Of a DNA stretch of 64,000 nt, positions 25,539 through 35,200 are shown piece after piece. The stretch is taken from NCBI GenBank assembly GCA_015472025.1, contig BNHL01000001.1, forward strand, positions 3,336,001 to 3,400,000, in the 5' to 3' direction. The notes under the pieces are model-generated. The model was not told where the DNA came from, ran no database searches, and saw only the letters and a program-made list of their open reading frames with translations. The first letter of the stretch is position 1; every line of letters starts with the position of its first letter. Source of the stretch: Cytophagales bacterium WSM2-2 (GTDB taxonomy: Bacteria; Bacteroidota; Bacteroidia; Cytophagales; Cyclobacteriaceae). Made by a program: the position numbers and the translations under genes.

Positions 25539-26594
25539 ATGTCAACGGTGGAAACAGTAAAAACCAAGCGCGATATTCGCAAACTCAAGCCTGATGAGCT
25601 GAAAAAATTCTTTGTTGAGAATGGGGATAAGGCTTTTCGGGCCGTTCAGGTGGACGAATGGCTCTGGAAAAAATCAGCCAAGAATTTTGATCAGATGACC
25701 AACTTGTCAGTGGCTACACGTGAGCTGTTGAAAGAGAATTTCTCAATCAACCACATTCATGTGGACAAAATGCAGCGGAGCACGGATGGCACGATAAAAA
25801 ATGCGGTGACACTGCATGATGGTCTGGTTGTAGAGTCGGTACTCATTCCTGCAGAAAAAAGAATTACAGCATGTGTTTCTTCCCAGGTGGGTTGTTCTTT
25901 GGCTTGCAAGTTTTGTGCAACAGCCAAGTTGAAACGACAACGCAATCTCAGTGCAGATGAAATCTATGACCAGGTTGTTGCGATCAGAGAACAGGCTGAA
26001 TTATTTTTCAATCGCCCGCTTACCAACATTGTATTTATGGGTATGGGCGAACCCTTGTTGAACTACAATAATGTTATTGAAGCTATTGATAGAATTACAT
26101 CACCCAAAGGCTTGGGAATGGCGTTGAGGCGAATCACGGTCTCTACCGTGGGTATTGCGAAGATGATCATGAAGATGGCAGACGATGGTGTGAAATTCAA
26201 CCTCGCAGTTTCACTTCATGCTGCTTTGGACAAAACACGATCTTCGATCATGCCTATCAACGACTCAAATCCATTGAATGAACTTGCCGATGCGCTGCGT
26301 TACTGGTACAAGAAAACTAAAAGTAAAGTGACCTACGAATACGTGGTGTGGCAGGGAGTAAATGACACTGAAGAACATGCGCAAGCCTTACTCGAATTTT
26401 GCCAGGTGATCCCCTCCAAAGTAAATCTGATCGAATACAATGCGATTGGTGATGAGCAATTCAAGCAGGCGAGTGACAAGGTCTTGAATATGTATATGGA
26501 CCTATTGGAAAGGAATGGAATCACGACCCGAATTCGCAAAAGCAGAGGAAAGGATATTGATGCTGCCTGTGGTCAACTGGCTAACAAAAGCTGA
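25539..26594 (+). CDS. rlmN: Dual-specificity 23S rRNA/tRNA adenine-C2 methyltransferase
   Basis: A 351-residue radical SAM enzyme that methylates C2 of A2503 in 23S rRNA and of A37 in tRNAs. The iron-sulfur motif is GCSLACKFC (Cys119, Cys123, Cys126). Cys344 in the C-terminal AACGQL block is the cysteine that becomes methylated during catalysis, and Cys118-region residues and GMGEPLLN are typical. These features separate RlmN from Cfr. The ATG at 25539 is preferred over an in-frame TTG at 25530 because the -7 promoter box overlaps that codon. Confidence 0.95.
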   Translation: MSTVETVKTKRDIRKLKPDELKKFFVENGDKAFRAVQVDEWLWKKSAKNFDQMTNLSVATRELLKENFSINHIHVDKMQRSTDGTIKNAVTLHDGLVVESVLIPAEKRITACVSSQVGCSLACKFCATAKLKRQRNLSADEIYDQVVAIREQAELFFNRPLTNIVFMGMGEPLLNYNNVIEAIDRITSPKGLGMALRRITVSTVGIAKMIMKMADDGVKFNLAVSLHAALDKTRSSIMPINDSNPLNELADALRYWYKKTKSKVTYEYVVWQGVNDTEEHAQALLEFCQVIPSKVNLIEYNAIGDEQFKQASDKVLNMYMDLLERNGITTRIRKSRGKDIDAACGQLANKS

Positions 26595-26652
26595 ACCCGT
26601 TCGCAACTTTTCAGCTTTTAAATTCATTGGATAAAAGTATATTGGACGGTTG

Positions 26653-27366
26653 ATGAGATTAAAATTTCCTGTTGTTTTATTATTGCTCTTCTTCTGTGGA
26701 TTTCCGGCTGCAGCTCAAAAGGTATTGAAGGGGATTGTCGTAGACTCTATCTCATTGAATGGAGTTCCCAATGTCTCGGTACGAATTGCGGGTGGCAATT
26801 ATGGAACAATTACTAATAAGAACGGAGTTTTTTTTATTAAAGTAAAAACGACTGATACCCTTGCTTTCACGAGCGTTGGCTACAGACGAATTGTCGAGCC
26901 CGTCAATTTTGAAGACGAGGTTATGTTTGTGCGAATGGTTCAGGATGTGATTATGCTGAAGGAGGTGACGGTTTTTGGCAAGCCCGAAGCTGCAAAGCAA
27001 GAGCTTCCATCAATGAAACTTAAAAGTAAGGCAGTTCCCTGGAATGGTGCTGTACCAAGTTCTGGAATGGGGGCTACGGTTAATCTTGATTTTTTTTCCA
27101 AAAGAGAACGGGAGAAGCGAAAACTGGCGAAGCTTAAGGATGAGTTGGCGAGCATGCAAGCCTATGTTGATATCGTCACCAATCCTGAAGTAAAGCAGGA
27201 ATTGAAAGATCGTTTTTCACTAAGTGATTCAGCGTTTTATAAAATAATTACTCATTTCAACCAGCAACACCAGGAAGTTACCCATTCGGGGAAACAGAGC
27301 GAGATACTAAACTCGCTGTTTTCCTTTTTCGAAGCAGAGGTAAGATTCAGACGTTATCGCCAGTAA
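26653..27366 (+). CDS. Secreted protein with CarboxypepD_reg-like domain
   Basis: A 237-residue protein with a signal peptide (about 1-21, FPAAAQ). Residues about 23-105 form a carboxypeptidase-regulatory-like beta-sandwich (KGIVVDS, GVPNVSVRI, TITNKNGVFFIKV, LAFTSVGYRR), the module often found at the N-terminus of TonB receptors. Here it stands alone, followed by about 130 residues with a basic, probably helical segment near 150-190. Function unknown; it may anchor to a surface complex. The ATG at 26653 is used; an in-frame TTG precedes it. Confidence 0.75.
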   Translation: MRLKFPVVLLLLFFCGFPAAAQKVLKGIVVDSISLNGVPNVSVRIAGGNYGTITNKNGVFFIKVKTTDTLAFTSVGYRRIVEPVNFEDEVMFVRMVQDVIMLKEVTVFGKPEAAKQELPSMKLKSKAVPWNGAVPSSGMGATVNLDFFSKREREKRKLAKLKDELASMQAYVDIVTNPEVKQELKDRFSLSDSAFYKIITHFNQQHQEVTHSGKQSEILNSLFSFFEAEVRFRRYRQ

Positions 27367-27406
27367 TTGCATTTTTTTTATCCTATCAAACCTGTAGTTT
27401 AGTACA

Positions 27407-28087
27407 ATGGAGGAAAAACATTTTCAGTCGTCTGATAAGGTTCGTGATTTTGTAATCGGGATGAGCGATGGATTGACTGTACCCTTTGCGTTGGCGGCAG
27501 GCTTGAGCGGGGCTGTTGACAACAACGAGATTATCATTACGGCTGGGCTGGCCGAGATTGCGGCCGGCTCAATCGCTATGGGATTGGGTGGATACCTGGC
27601 AGGACGCACGGAGATTGAGCATTACGAAGCGGAAGAAAAACGCGAGTATGAAGAGATTGAAAAATTGCATGAAGTGGAAATCAGGGAGACAAAAGAGATA
27701 TTTGCCCGTTACGGGTTGAGTGACCAAATGCAGGAAACGGTTGCTCGCGAGATGGCAAAGAAGCCCAAAGAATGGGTCGATTTCATGATGCGTTTTGAAC
27801 TTGGACTTGAGCGGCCCGATAAAAACCGGGCGCATGAAAGTGCATTCATTATCGCCCTATCTTACATTGTTGGGGGATTGATTCCTTTGAGTGCCTATTT
27901 CCTCACGGACTCTGTCACCCGTGGTCTTGAAACCTCTGTTATCATCACTGTTGGTTGTCTTATCGTGTTTGGTCTTGTGAAAAGTAAACTTACCGGACAG
28001 CCTTTGTTTAAGGGAGCTCTTCGCGTTACGCTGGTCGGTGCTATTGCAGCGGCCGCTGCTTTTGCGTTGGCAAAATTGATTGCTTGA
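27407..28087 (+). CDS. VIT1/CCC1-family iron/manganese transporter
   Basis: A 226-residue integral membrane protein. The N-terminal [20 protein letters not shown] (14-33) and [18 protein letters not shown] (about 47-64) carry the conserved Asp, Met, Glu and Gly residues of the VIT1/CCC1 transport path. A charged cytoplasmic helical region (about 70-140) with many Glu residues corresponds to the metal-binding domain, and three more hydrophobic segments follow. These proteins move Fe2+ or Mn2+ out of the cytoplasm. The stop codon lies just before folA, so the two are co-transcribed. Confidence 0.88.
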   Translation: MEEKHFQSSDKVRDFVIGMSDGLTVPFALAAGLSGAVDNNEIIITAGLAEIAAGSIAMGLGGYLAGRTEIEHYEAEEKREYEEIEKLHEVEIRETKEIFARYGLSDQMQETVAREMAKKPKEWVDFMMRFELGLERPDKNRAHESAFIIALSYIVGGLIPLSAYFLTDSVTRGLETSVIITVGCLIVFGLVKSKLTGQPLFKGALRVTLVGAIAAAAAFALAKLIA

Positions 28088-28089
28088 GG

Positions 28090-28596
28090 ATGATCATCTC
28101 TATTATTGCAGCAGTGGCAAAAAACGGAGTGATTGGCAAAGCCAATGACCTGCCCTGGCGACTTCCCGATGACATGAAATATTTCATGCAAACCACGCAG
28201 GGACATCATGTCATCATGGGGCGAAAGAATTATGATTCCTTACCCGAAAAATTCAGACCACTTCCTAATCGGACTAATATTGTGGTTACCCGTCAACAGG
28301 ATTTCAAGGCAACGGATTGCTTTGTTGTAAATGACCTGAAAACAGGAATCGACCTGGCATTGGGAAATAGTGAAAAAGAACTATTCATTATAGGAGGGGC
28401 GGAGATTTACAAATTAGCTCTTCAACAAACAGACACTCTTTACTTGACAGAAATTGATGCTGTGGTGGAAGGTGATGTTGTTTTTCCCTCCTGGAATAAA
28501 AACGAATGGAGGGAAGTGTCGCGCCAGCATCATAGCGCGGATGCAAAACACAAGTATGCATTCGATTTTGTTGTTTACAAACGAAAGCAGGGATGA
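28090..28596 (+). CDS. folA: Dihydrofolate reductase
   Basis: A 168-residue enzyme reducing dihydrofolate with NADPH. Motifs: [28 protein letters not shown] with substrate-binding Trp22/Leu/Pro and the catalytic acid in [24 protein letters not shown] and the nucleotide loop [13 protein letters not shown]. Length is normal for chromosomal enzymes. The ATG at 28090 lies 2 bases after the upstream stop; an in-frame TTG at 28084 is a less likely start. It overlaps the following SDR gene by four bases. Confidence 0.95.
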   Translation: MIISIIAAVAKNGVIGKANDLPWRLPDDMKYFMQTTQGHHVIMGRKNYDSLPEKFRPLPNRTNIVVTRQQDFKATDCFVVNDLKTGIDLALGNSEKELFIIGGAEIYKLALQQTDTLYLTEIDAVVEGDVVFPSWNKNEWREVSRQHHSADAKHKYAFDFVVYKRKQG

Positions 28597-29396
28597 GTTA
28601 TCTCGATCATAAAGTAATCTGGATTACAGGCGCTTCGAGTGGAATAGGAGAAGCACTTGCTTACGAGTTGTCCAGAAAAAATGGAGTGAAACTGATTATT
28701 TCCGCAAGGAGAAAGGAAGAACTGGAACGGGTTCAGGGAAATTGTTCACAATCCGATATTCGTGTTTTACCGCTTGACCTTGCCAAACCTGAAACGTTGC
28801 AGTTGAGTACTGAGGCAGCGATTCAATTGTTTGGTCACATCGATATCCTCATCAACAATGGTGGCATTTCGCAGCGAAGTTTGGCGAAGGATACTCAATT
28901 GTCAGTGGATCGTGAAGTGATGGAAGTGGATTATTTCGGCACACTGGCGTTGACAAAATATTTGTTGCCCCATTTCCTCAAGCGTAAGTCCGGGCATTTT
29001 GTAACGGTGAGCAGTGTGATGGGAATGATCGGGACTCCTTATCGCTCGGGCTACGCAGCAGCTAAACATGCGCTTCATGGTTTTTTTGATTCACTCAGGG
29101 CAGAGCTTTGGAAAGACAGTAAAGACATCTTTGTGACATTGATTTGCCCGGGCTGGGTGAAGACACAAGTGACGATCAATGCGCTAACCGGTGATGGATC
29201 CAGGTTGAATAAAATGGATAAGACTACAGATCAGGGCATGTCAGCAAATGTATTCGCAGTAAAAATGGTTGCGGCCATAGAAAACAAAAGAGAAGAAGTT
29301 TACATCGGAGGTGCAAAAGAGGTCTTTGCAGTATATGTAAAACGCTTTTTTCCAAAAATATTCTCCATGATCATCCGGAAAGCAAAGGTGAGATAA
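28593..29396 (+). CDS. Short-chain dehydrogenase/reductase (DHRS7-like)
   Basis: A 267-residue classical SDR. The Rossmann motif is [11 protein letters not shown] (near 11-21), the NNGG variant of NNAG follows at about 89-92, the catalytic serine is in TVSSVMGM, and the catalytic pair is Tyr and Lys in [10 protein letters not shown] (about 153-162). The overall sequence resembles the DHRS7/DHRS7B group, whose bacterial substrates are unknown. It overlaps folA and is probably the third gene of that operon. Confidence 0.88.
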   Translation: MSYLDHKVIWITGASSGIGEALAYELSRKNGVKLIISARRKEELERVQGNCSQSDIRVLPLDLAKPETLQLSTEAAIQLFGHIDILINNGGISQRSLAKDTQLSVDREVMEVDYFGTLALTKYLLPHFLKRKSGHFVTVSSVMGMIGTPYRSGYAAAKHALHGFFDSLRAELWKDSKDIFVTLICPGWVKTQVTINALTGDGSRLNKMDKTTDQGMSANVFAVKMVAAIENKREEVYIGGAKEVFAVYVKRFFPKIFSMIIRKAKVR

Positions 29397-29404
29397 ATTT
29401 GCTT

Positions 29405-29433
29405 TTTGCTATTCCGCGTAGTGTGTATCTTCG
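29405..29433 (+). promoter_or_regulatory. Predicted promoter of the Mip-type FKBP gene
   Basis: TTTG (29405-29408), a 17-base spacer, and TATCTTCG (29426-29433), one mismatch from TAnnTTTG. Transcription would begin about 30 bases before the ATG at 29469. Confidence 0.45.
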
Positions 29434-29468
29434 CACTCCCAAATTTTAATAAAATAAAGTAGACCATT

Positions 29469-30233
29469 ATGCGTGTAATTGCAGTGATGTTGTTTTTGAT
29501 CAGTACAGTTGTGCTGGGTCAGTCAAAAAAGGAATTGGAGGCTAAGGTTAAAGCCCTTGAAGCTGAAAGTAGTGCGCTCAAAGCGGAGACTAGCGCTCTG
29601 AAGGCCGCATTGGAAGAGCTGAAAAAATCAAAATCAGTGGAGTTAACTGCTGCTGAAAAGAAAGTAGGCTATGGCCTGGGTGTGCTTATGGCCAGCAACA
29701 TCAGGGGCCAGGGGGCTGATTCAATTGACGTAGAGGCAATGATTGCCGGAATCAGGGACGTCTATACAAATCAAAAACCAAAAATGGATCAGCAACAATG
29801 CATGGAGGTTGTCCAACCCTTTATGATAGCAGCCTCAGAAAAAAGAGTTGCCAAAGCAAAAGGGCCAAACCTTGCTTTCCTGGAATCAAATAAAAAGAAT
29901 CCGGGCGTTGTGGTCACAGCCAGTGGTCTTCAATATAAAGTCATCAATAAGGGAACTGGCAAGAGCCCCAAGCTCACAGATCAGGTAACGGTTCGTTATG
30001 CGGGCAGCCTCATCGATGGTACTCCTTTCGACAGCTCGAAAGGTGAGACGGTGACTTTTGCCGTTAACCGGTTGGTTCAGGGTTGGACAGAGGCCTTGCA
30101 GATAATGAGAGAAGGCGACAAATGGACGCTTTACATCCCCTCAGAACTAGCCTACGGAGAACGGGGTATGGGAGGGGCAATACCTCCCTACGCGACACTT
30201 GTCTTCGAACTGGAGCTTGTTAAAGTGAACTAA
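29469..30233 (+). CDS. Periplasmic FKBP-type peptidyl-prolyl isomerase (Mip/FkpA-like)
   Basis: A 254-residue protein with a signal peptide (about 1-17), a short coiled coil of repeated KAE/ALE units (about 20-55), an FKBP_N-type helical dimerisation region (about 58-140) and a C-terminal FKBP domain (about 150-254). Active-site residues are all present: Tyr in VRYAG, PFD, VQGW, LAYGERG and the IPPYATLVF strand. It should catalyse proline isomerisation and act as a chaperone in the periplasm. It is the only fully canonical FKBP of this architecture here, in contrast to the lipoproteins at 46151-48866. Followed by a strong hairpin. Confidence 0.93.
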   Translation: MRVIAVMLFLISTVVLGQSKKELEAKVKALEAESSALKAETSALKAALEELKKSKSVELTAAEKKVGYGLGVLMASNIRGQGADSIDVEAMIAGIRDVYTNQKPKMDQQQCMEVVQPFMIAASEKRVAKAKGPNLAFLESNKKNPGVVVTASGLQYKVINKGTGKSPKLTDQVTVRYAGSLIDGTPFDSSKGETVTFAVNRLVQGWTEALQIMREGDKWTLYIPSELAYGERGMGGAIPPYATLVFELELVKVN

Positions 30234-30238
30234 AAATA

Positions 30239-30264
30239 AGAGAGCCGCACTAAAGCGGCTCTCT
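30239..30264 (+). terminator. Terminator hairpin after the Mip-type FKBP gene
   Basis: AGAGAGCCGC (30239-30248), loop ACTAAA, GCGGCTCTCT (30255-30264): a perfect 10-bp stem starting 5 bases after the stop codon. The tail is only weakly T-rich on the plus strand. It also lies downstream of the convergent gene ending at 30299 and could serve it. Confidence 0.75.
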
Positions 30265-30298
30265 CCGATTAAACCAACCCAACAAACAAAAAAATATC

Positions 30299-30610
30299 TC
30301 AGGAGTTTTTGTACTCGAATTCAAAACTCATTTTGCCTTTCTTTACTTTGATGATATATTTTCCCGAAGGAGCATCATCAAAAAATATTTTAGTAAGTTC
30401 ATGAGGCAATACATCAGCCTCAAGGAATTTCTTTTTTGCACTGTAGATTTCCACAGTTCCACCAACGAAGAACCTGTTTACCTTAATGAAAAGTGTGTGC
30501 TTCTTGCTGTGAAGGATTCTTACAAAATCCGGGGCTGGTTGTTTCATTTTTGCAAACGAAACTGTAGTTGCCAGGAACAGGAGGACGAGAAGTGCAGTAG
30601 TCTTTTTCAT
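30299..30610 (-). CDS. Small secreted beta-rich protein
   Basis: A 103-residue protein with a clear signal peptide (about 1-20, TTVSFAK). The mature part of about 83 residues has alternating hydrophobic strands (HTLFIKV, GTVEIYSA, KYIIKVKKGKMSFEFEY) that suggest a single immunoglobulin-like beta-sandwich, similar to C-terminal secretion domains of Bacteroidota but standing alone. No family is recognised. The 212 bases upstream, up to the gltD stop codon, contain no other gene. Confidence 0.6.
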   Translation of the reverse strand: MKKTTALLVLLFLATTVSFAKMKQPAPDFVRILHSKKHTLFIKVNRFFVGGTVEIYSAKKKFLEADVLPHELTKIFFDDAPSGKYIIKVKKGKMSFEFEYKNS

Positions 30611-30723
30611 AAGGTTTCGATTTTCGTGTTTCTAACTCTGATCTGTTAGCATTAAGTACGAACACTGTGCCAGCGGCAGGAATGTTTGAAATCTTAATAA
30701 AATCGAATGATTTAGAGGCTGAA

Positions 30724-30744
30724 TTATTCCCGATATGGGAATAA
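30724..30744. repeat. Inverted repeat downstream of gltD
   Basis: TTATTCCC (30724-30731), loop GATAT, GGGAATAA (30737-30744): perfect 8-bp dyad 79 bases past the gltD stop codon. It could act as a weak terminator for gltBD or as a protein site for the small secreted gene at 30610. Confidence 0.45.
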
Positions 30745-30822
30745 AATTCTTACAGCGCTCCAATAATGTTGAAAAGTATTTGTCTGGCTGGGGCGAAATC
30801 AGGAAGACTAATCGAGGTCTTG

Positions 30823-32289
30823 TTACTTTCCAACGAGAGTCAGGGCACCTTTTCCTTTTTCAGCCAGAAGAGATTCTCCCATAAGATATTCGTCTACACT
30901 CCGGGCTGCTTCGCGTCCTTCGCTGATAGCCCAGACCACCAAAGACTGGCCTCTTCGGGCATCTCCAGCTGCAAAGATCTTGTAATTTGATGTCTGGTAA
31001 CGATGACATTTTATATTTCCTCGCTCATCATAATCAACTTTCAATTGATCCAGCAGTCCTGTGTGTTGTGGATGCAAGAAGCCCAGGGCGAGAAGTGCAA
31101 GTTCACAAGGAATTTCTTTCTCACTATTGGGTATCTCAACAAATGAAATTGTGTTGCCCTCTTTTTTCCATTCGATCTCAGCAATTTTCAAGGCTTTGAG
31201 ATTTCCGTGCTCGTCACCAACAAACTCTTTTGTAACTACAGACCATTGCCGCTCGCAACCTTCTTCATGTGAGGTAGACGTCCGCAAGATTATAGGCCAA
31301 CTTGGCCACGGCATTGATTCGTTTCGGTCTTTGGGCGGCTTTGAAAGAATTTCGATTTGTGTTACTGATTTTGCTCCGTGGCGGTTTGAAGTTCCGACAC
31401 AATCGGAGCCCGTGTCACCACCACCAATAACAATAACATTTTTGCCTGTAGCCCAGATGTCTTCGCCTTCGATTTTCTTTCCGTTTACTCGCTTATTTTG
31501 CTGGGTAAGGAAGTCCATTGCAAAATGTACTCCATTCAAATTCCTTCCAGGAATTGTAAGATCACGTGGCACTGTAGAGCCACAACACAAGAGGATCGAG
31601 TCGAACGATTCGACCAATTCAATGGCGGAAACCGACATGCCCACATTTACTCCAGTCTGAAATTTTATTCCAGCCTCATTCATTACGGCAAGTCTGCGAT
31701 CGAGAATACGTTTGTCCAATTTAAAGTCGGGAATACCATAGCGGAGTAATCCTCCAATTTCGTCGGATCGTTCAAAAACGGTGACCCAATGTCCTGCGTA
31801 ATTCAATTGTTCGGCAGCCGCGAGACCGGCAGGTCCCGAGCCAACAATAGCTACTTTCTTTCCTGATCGTTGCAGGGGAGTCCGGGGTTTTACATAACCC
31901 TCTTCAAATGCTTTCTCAATGATAGTCTTTTCAACGTACTCAATCGCGACTGCCGGCTTGTTGATACCCAGCACACAGGAAGCCTCGCAAGGTGCTGGGC
32001 AGATTCTTCCAGTGAATTCCGGAAAATTATTCGTGAGTGAGAGAATTTCGTAGGCGAGCTTCCAGTTCTGCTGGTACACTGCATCATTGAATTCGGGGAT
32101 CACATTTCCTAACGGGCAACCGTGATGGCAGAAAGGAACACCACAGTCCATGCACCGCGAAGCCTGCTTCACCGTCAAAGAAGTATCAATTGCTCCTTCT
32201 ACTTCGAAATAGTCCTTTACCCGCTCCCTGACTTCTCGCTTCGTTGGTAGCTGTCGATTGTTTTCCAAAAAACCGGTTATTTTTCCCAT
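30823..32289 (-). CDS. gltD: Glutamate synthase small subunit
   Basis: A 488-residue flavoprotein that passes electrons from NADPH to the large subunit. The N-terminal cysteines [17 protein letters not shown] bind iron-sulfur clusters, the FAD-binding loop is [14 protein letters not shown] (about 151-164), and the NADPH-binding loop is [12 protein letters not shown] (about 289-300). Length is typical. It follows gltB with 3 bases between stop and start, so translation is coupled. Related subunits occur in other NADPH-dependent flavoenzymes, but the adjacency of gltB settles the role. Confidence 0.97.
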   Translation of the reverse strand: MGKITGFLENNRQLPTKREVRERVKDYFEVEGAIDTSLTVKQASRCMDCGVPFCHHGCPLGNVIPEFNDAVYQQNWKLAYEILSLTNNFPEFTGRICPAPCEASCVLGINKPAVAIEYVEKTIIEKAFEEGYVKPRTPLQRSGKKVAIVGSGPAGLAAAEQLNYAGHWVTVFERSDEIGGLLRYGIPDFKLDKRILDRRLAVMNEAGIKFQTGVNVGMSVSAIELVESFDSILLCCGSTVPRDLTIPGRNLNGVHFAMDFLTQQNKRVNGKKIEGEDIWATGKNVIVIGGGDTGSDCVGTSNRHGAKSVTQIEILSKPPKDRNESMPWPSWPIILRTSTSHEEGCERQWSVVTKEFVGDEHGNLKALKIAEIEWKKEGNTISFVEIPNSEKEIPCELALLALGFLHPQHTGLLDQLKVDYDERGNIKCHRYQTSNYKIFAAGDARRGQSLVVWAISEGREAARSVDEYLMGESLLAEKGKGALTLVGK

Positions 32290-32292
32290 GAG

Positions 32293-35200
32293 TTAAGAGG
32301 CGTTCACCATTTTCATTTTTCTCTTTTCCAAAACAGCTTTATAGTCTGTTGGAATCACTTTGATAAAGTCGTGAATGGATTTTGACCAATAACTTAGAAT
32401 GTGTGATGCTGTCTCGCTTTTAGTATAGCGACTATGGTCCTCGATCATTCTCCGCAATATTTCCTGGTCTTCCTGGTCTACGGTATCCAGTAGCACCATT
32501 TCCATATTGCAGTTTCGCACAAAGGTTTTGTTCACATCCCAAACGTAGGCTATGCCACCGCTCATGCCTGCTGCAAAATTCCTTCCAGTATCTCCCAGGA
32601 TGACTACTGTGCCTCCGGTCATGTATTCACAACCATGATCACCAACGCCCTCAACTACCACATTGACACCGGAGTTGCGAACAGCAAATCGCTCTCCTGC
32701 CAGTCCTCTGATGAAAGCGTCACCTGAAGTAGCCCCATAGAACGCCACATTGCCTGTGATCATATTTTTAGCAGAATTGAATTGGCTTGCCTGCGGAGGA
32801 TATAGGATTAATTTGGCTCCCGACAATCCCTTTCCCAAATAGTCGTTGGCATCTCCCTCTAATTCAAATGTCAATCCCTTAGCTGCAAAGGCCCCAAAAC
32901 TCTGACCTGCCGTACCGGTGAATTTGTAATGAATAGTATCGTCAGGTAAACCTTGTGCCAGGAACTTTTTGGAAATTCTGCCCGACAACATCGTGCCTGT
33001 AGCCCGGTCCTGGTTGGAGATAGTAAATGAACCCGACACCGGCTCAACCTGACTAAAGGCGGCTTGCGCTTTTCCGATAAGTTTGTGATCGAGCACTTCA
33101 CCGATTCCGTGATCTTGTTCTTCCTGCTTGTAAAGAGCAGATTCAAGACTCATAGGTTCTTTGAACAGAATTGGGGAGAGGTCAAAGTGCTTGTATTTCC
33201 AATGACTGTCCAATGCACGAACTTCAATCCGGTCAGACTGCCCTACCATTTCATTGACGGTTCGGAAGCCAAGTTCAGCCATTGTTTCGCGCAGTTCTTC
33301 AGCAAGGAAATGAAACAGGTTAACCACATATTCCGGTTTGCCGGTGAATAGGGCACGTAGTTCTTTGTTTTGAGTGGCCACCCCGACAGGACATGTGTTC
33401 AGGTGACACTTCCTCATCATGATGCAACCTGTCGTTACCAAGGCAGCAGTAGCAACGCCCCATTCTTCTGCACCGAGCAATGCCGCAATAGCCAAATCTC
33501 TACCCGTACGAATTTGACCATCGGTCTGAAGAGTAATTCGACCACGTAATTTATTTCGAACTAGAGTTTGATGAGCTTCCGCCAGGCCAAGTTCCCACGG
33601 CAATCCTGCGTGCCGGATGGAGCTCAGGGGAGAAGCACCTGTTCCTCCATCGTGGCCTGAAATCAGGATCACATCGGCATGTGCTTTGGCAACACCAGAG
33701 GCAATTGTTCCCACGCCAGCCTCGGACACTAGTTTCACATTGATTCGTGCATCTGCATTCGCATTTTTTAAATCAAAGATTAGTTGAGCAAGGTCTTCAA
33801 TCGAATAAATGTCATGATGCGGAGGAGGTGAGATCAAGCCAACACCAGGAGTGGAGTGTCTCACACGACCGATCCACTCATCGACCTTGTGCCCCGGCAG
33901 CTGACCGCCTTCGCCGGGTTTTGCACCTTGTGCTATTTTGATTTGAAGCTCACTTGCGTTGCTCAGATAATAACTCGTTACCCCAAATCGCCCGGATGCC
34001 ACTTGCTTGATAGCGGAATTCTCCCAATCCCCATTGTGCTTCCTGGTAAACCGCGCTTCATCTTCACCACCTTCACCACTATTGCTTTTGCCTCCAATAC
34101 GATTCATGGCAATTGCAAGCGTACTGTGAGCCTCGAATGAAATAGAGCCAAACGACATCGCCCCGGTCGCAAAGCGTTTGAAAATGGATTCGACGGGCTC
34201 GACCTCTGAAATAGGAACAGGCTGGGCACGTTTGAATTTGAACAAACTTCTAAGCGTGATTGCCTTTTCACTTTGCTCATTTATTAATGAGGAGTATTTT
34301 TTAAAAAGAGAGTAGTCGTTGGTTTTTGTGGATTGCTGGAGCAGGTGGATTGTTTGAGGATTGAAAAGATGGACTTCTCCTTGCATTTTCCATTGATAAA
34401 CGCCTCCGGAAGAAAGATATGCCTGGATGTTTGAGGTACTGGGAAAAGCAAGTCTGTGCTTGGCTAATGCTTCGCGTGCAATATCATCCAGCGTAAGGCC
34501 TTCGATGCGAGAAACAGTTCCTGTGAAATAGGTATCTACTACTTTTTGACTGATCCCAAGTGCTTCGAAAATTTGCGCGCCATGATATGACTGCAACGTA
34601 CTCACGCCCATCTTGCTCATGATCTTGAGGAGTTCACCACCTACCGCTTTCTTGTAGTTATAAATCGCTTTCTCTTCCGTGAGCTCGTCCTTGAATTGGT
34701 TTTTCTTTTTGAGATCGTGAATAGTTTGATAAACGAGATATGGGTTTACGCCTGAAGCTCCGTAGCCGATTAGGGTTGCATAGTGATGAGTTTCCCACAC
34801 ATCTCCCGCTTCCACCAGCAAACCAACTTTGCCTCTAAGCCCTTTTCTGATCAGGTCGTGATGAACAGCTGCCACCGCGAGGAGTGAAGGAATTTGCGCA
34901 TGACCACTGTCAAAACTACGGTCGGACAAGATGATAATCGTGAAGCCGTCTTCAATGGCATCTGTTGCATATTGACAAACACGATTGAGTCCTTTTTCCA
35001 AGGCTCCTGCACTGCCATCGGCTTTGAAGTAGGTGTAGATGGTTTTGGTTTGAAGATGGCGATGATCGATATATCGAATTCTTTCCAGTTCGGAATTGGA
35101 GAGGATAGGAGTAGGAAGTTCGAGTGTAAGGCAATGCTCAGGAGATTCTTCCAACAAGTTCAGGGAGCCGCCTACATGCGAGGCAAGAGACATAATCATC

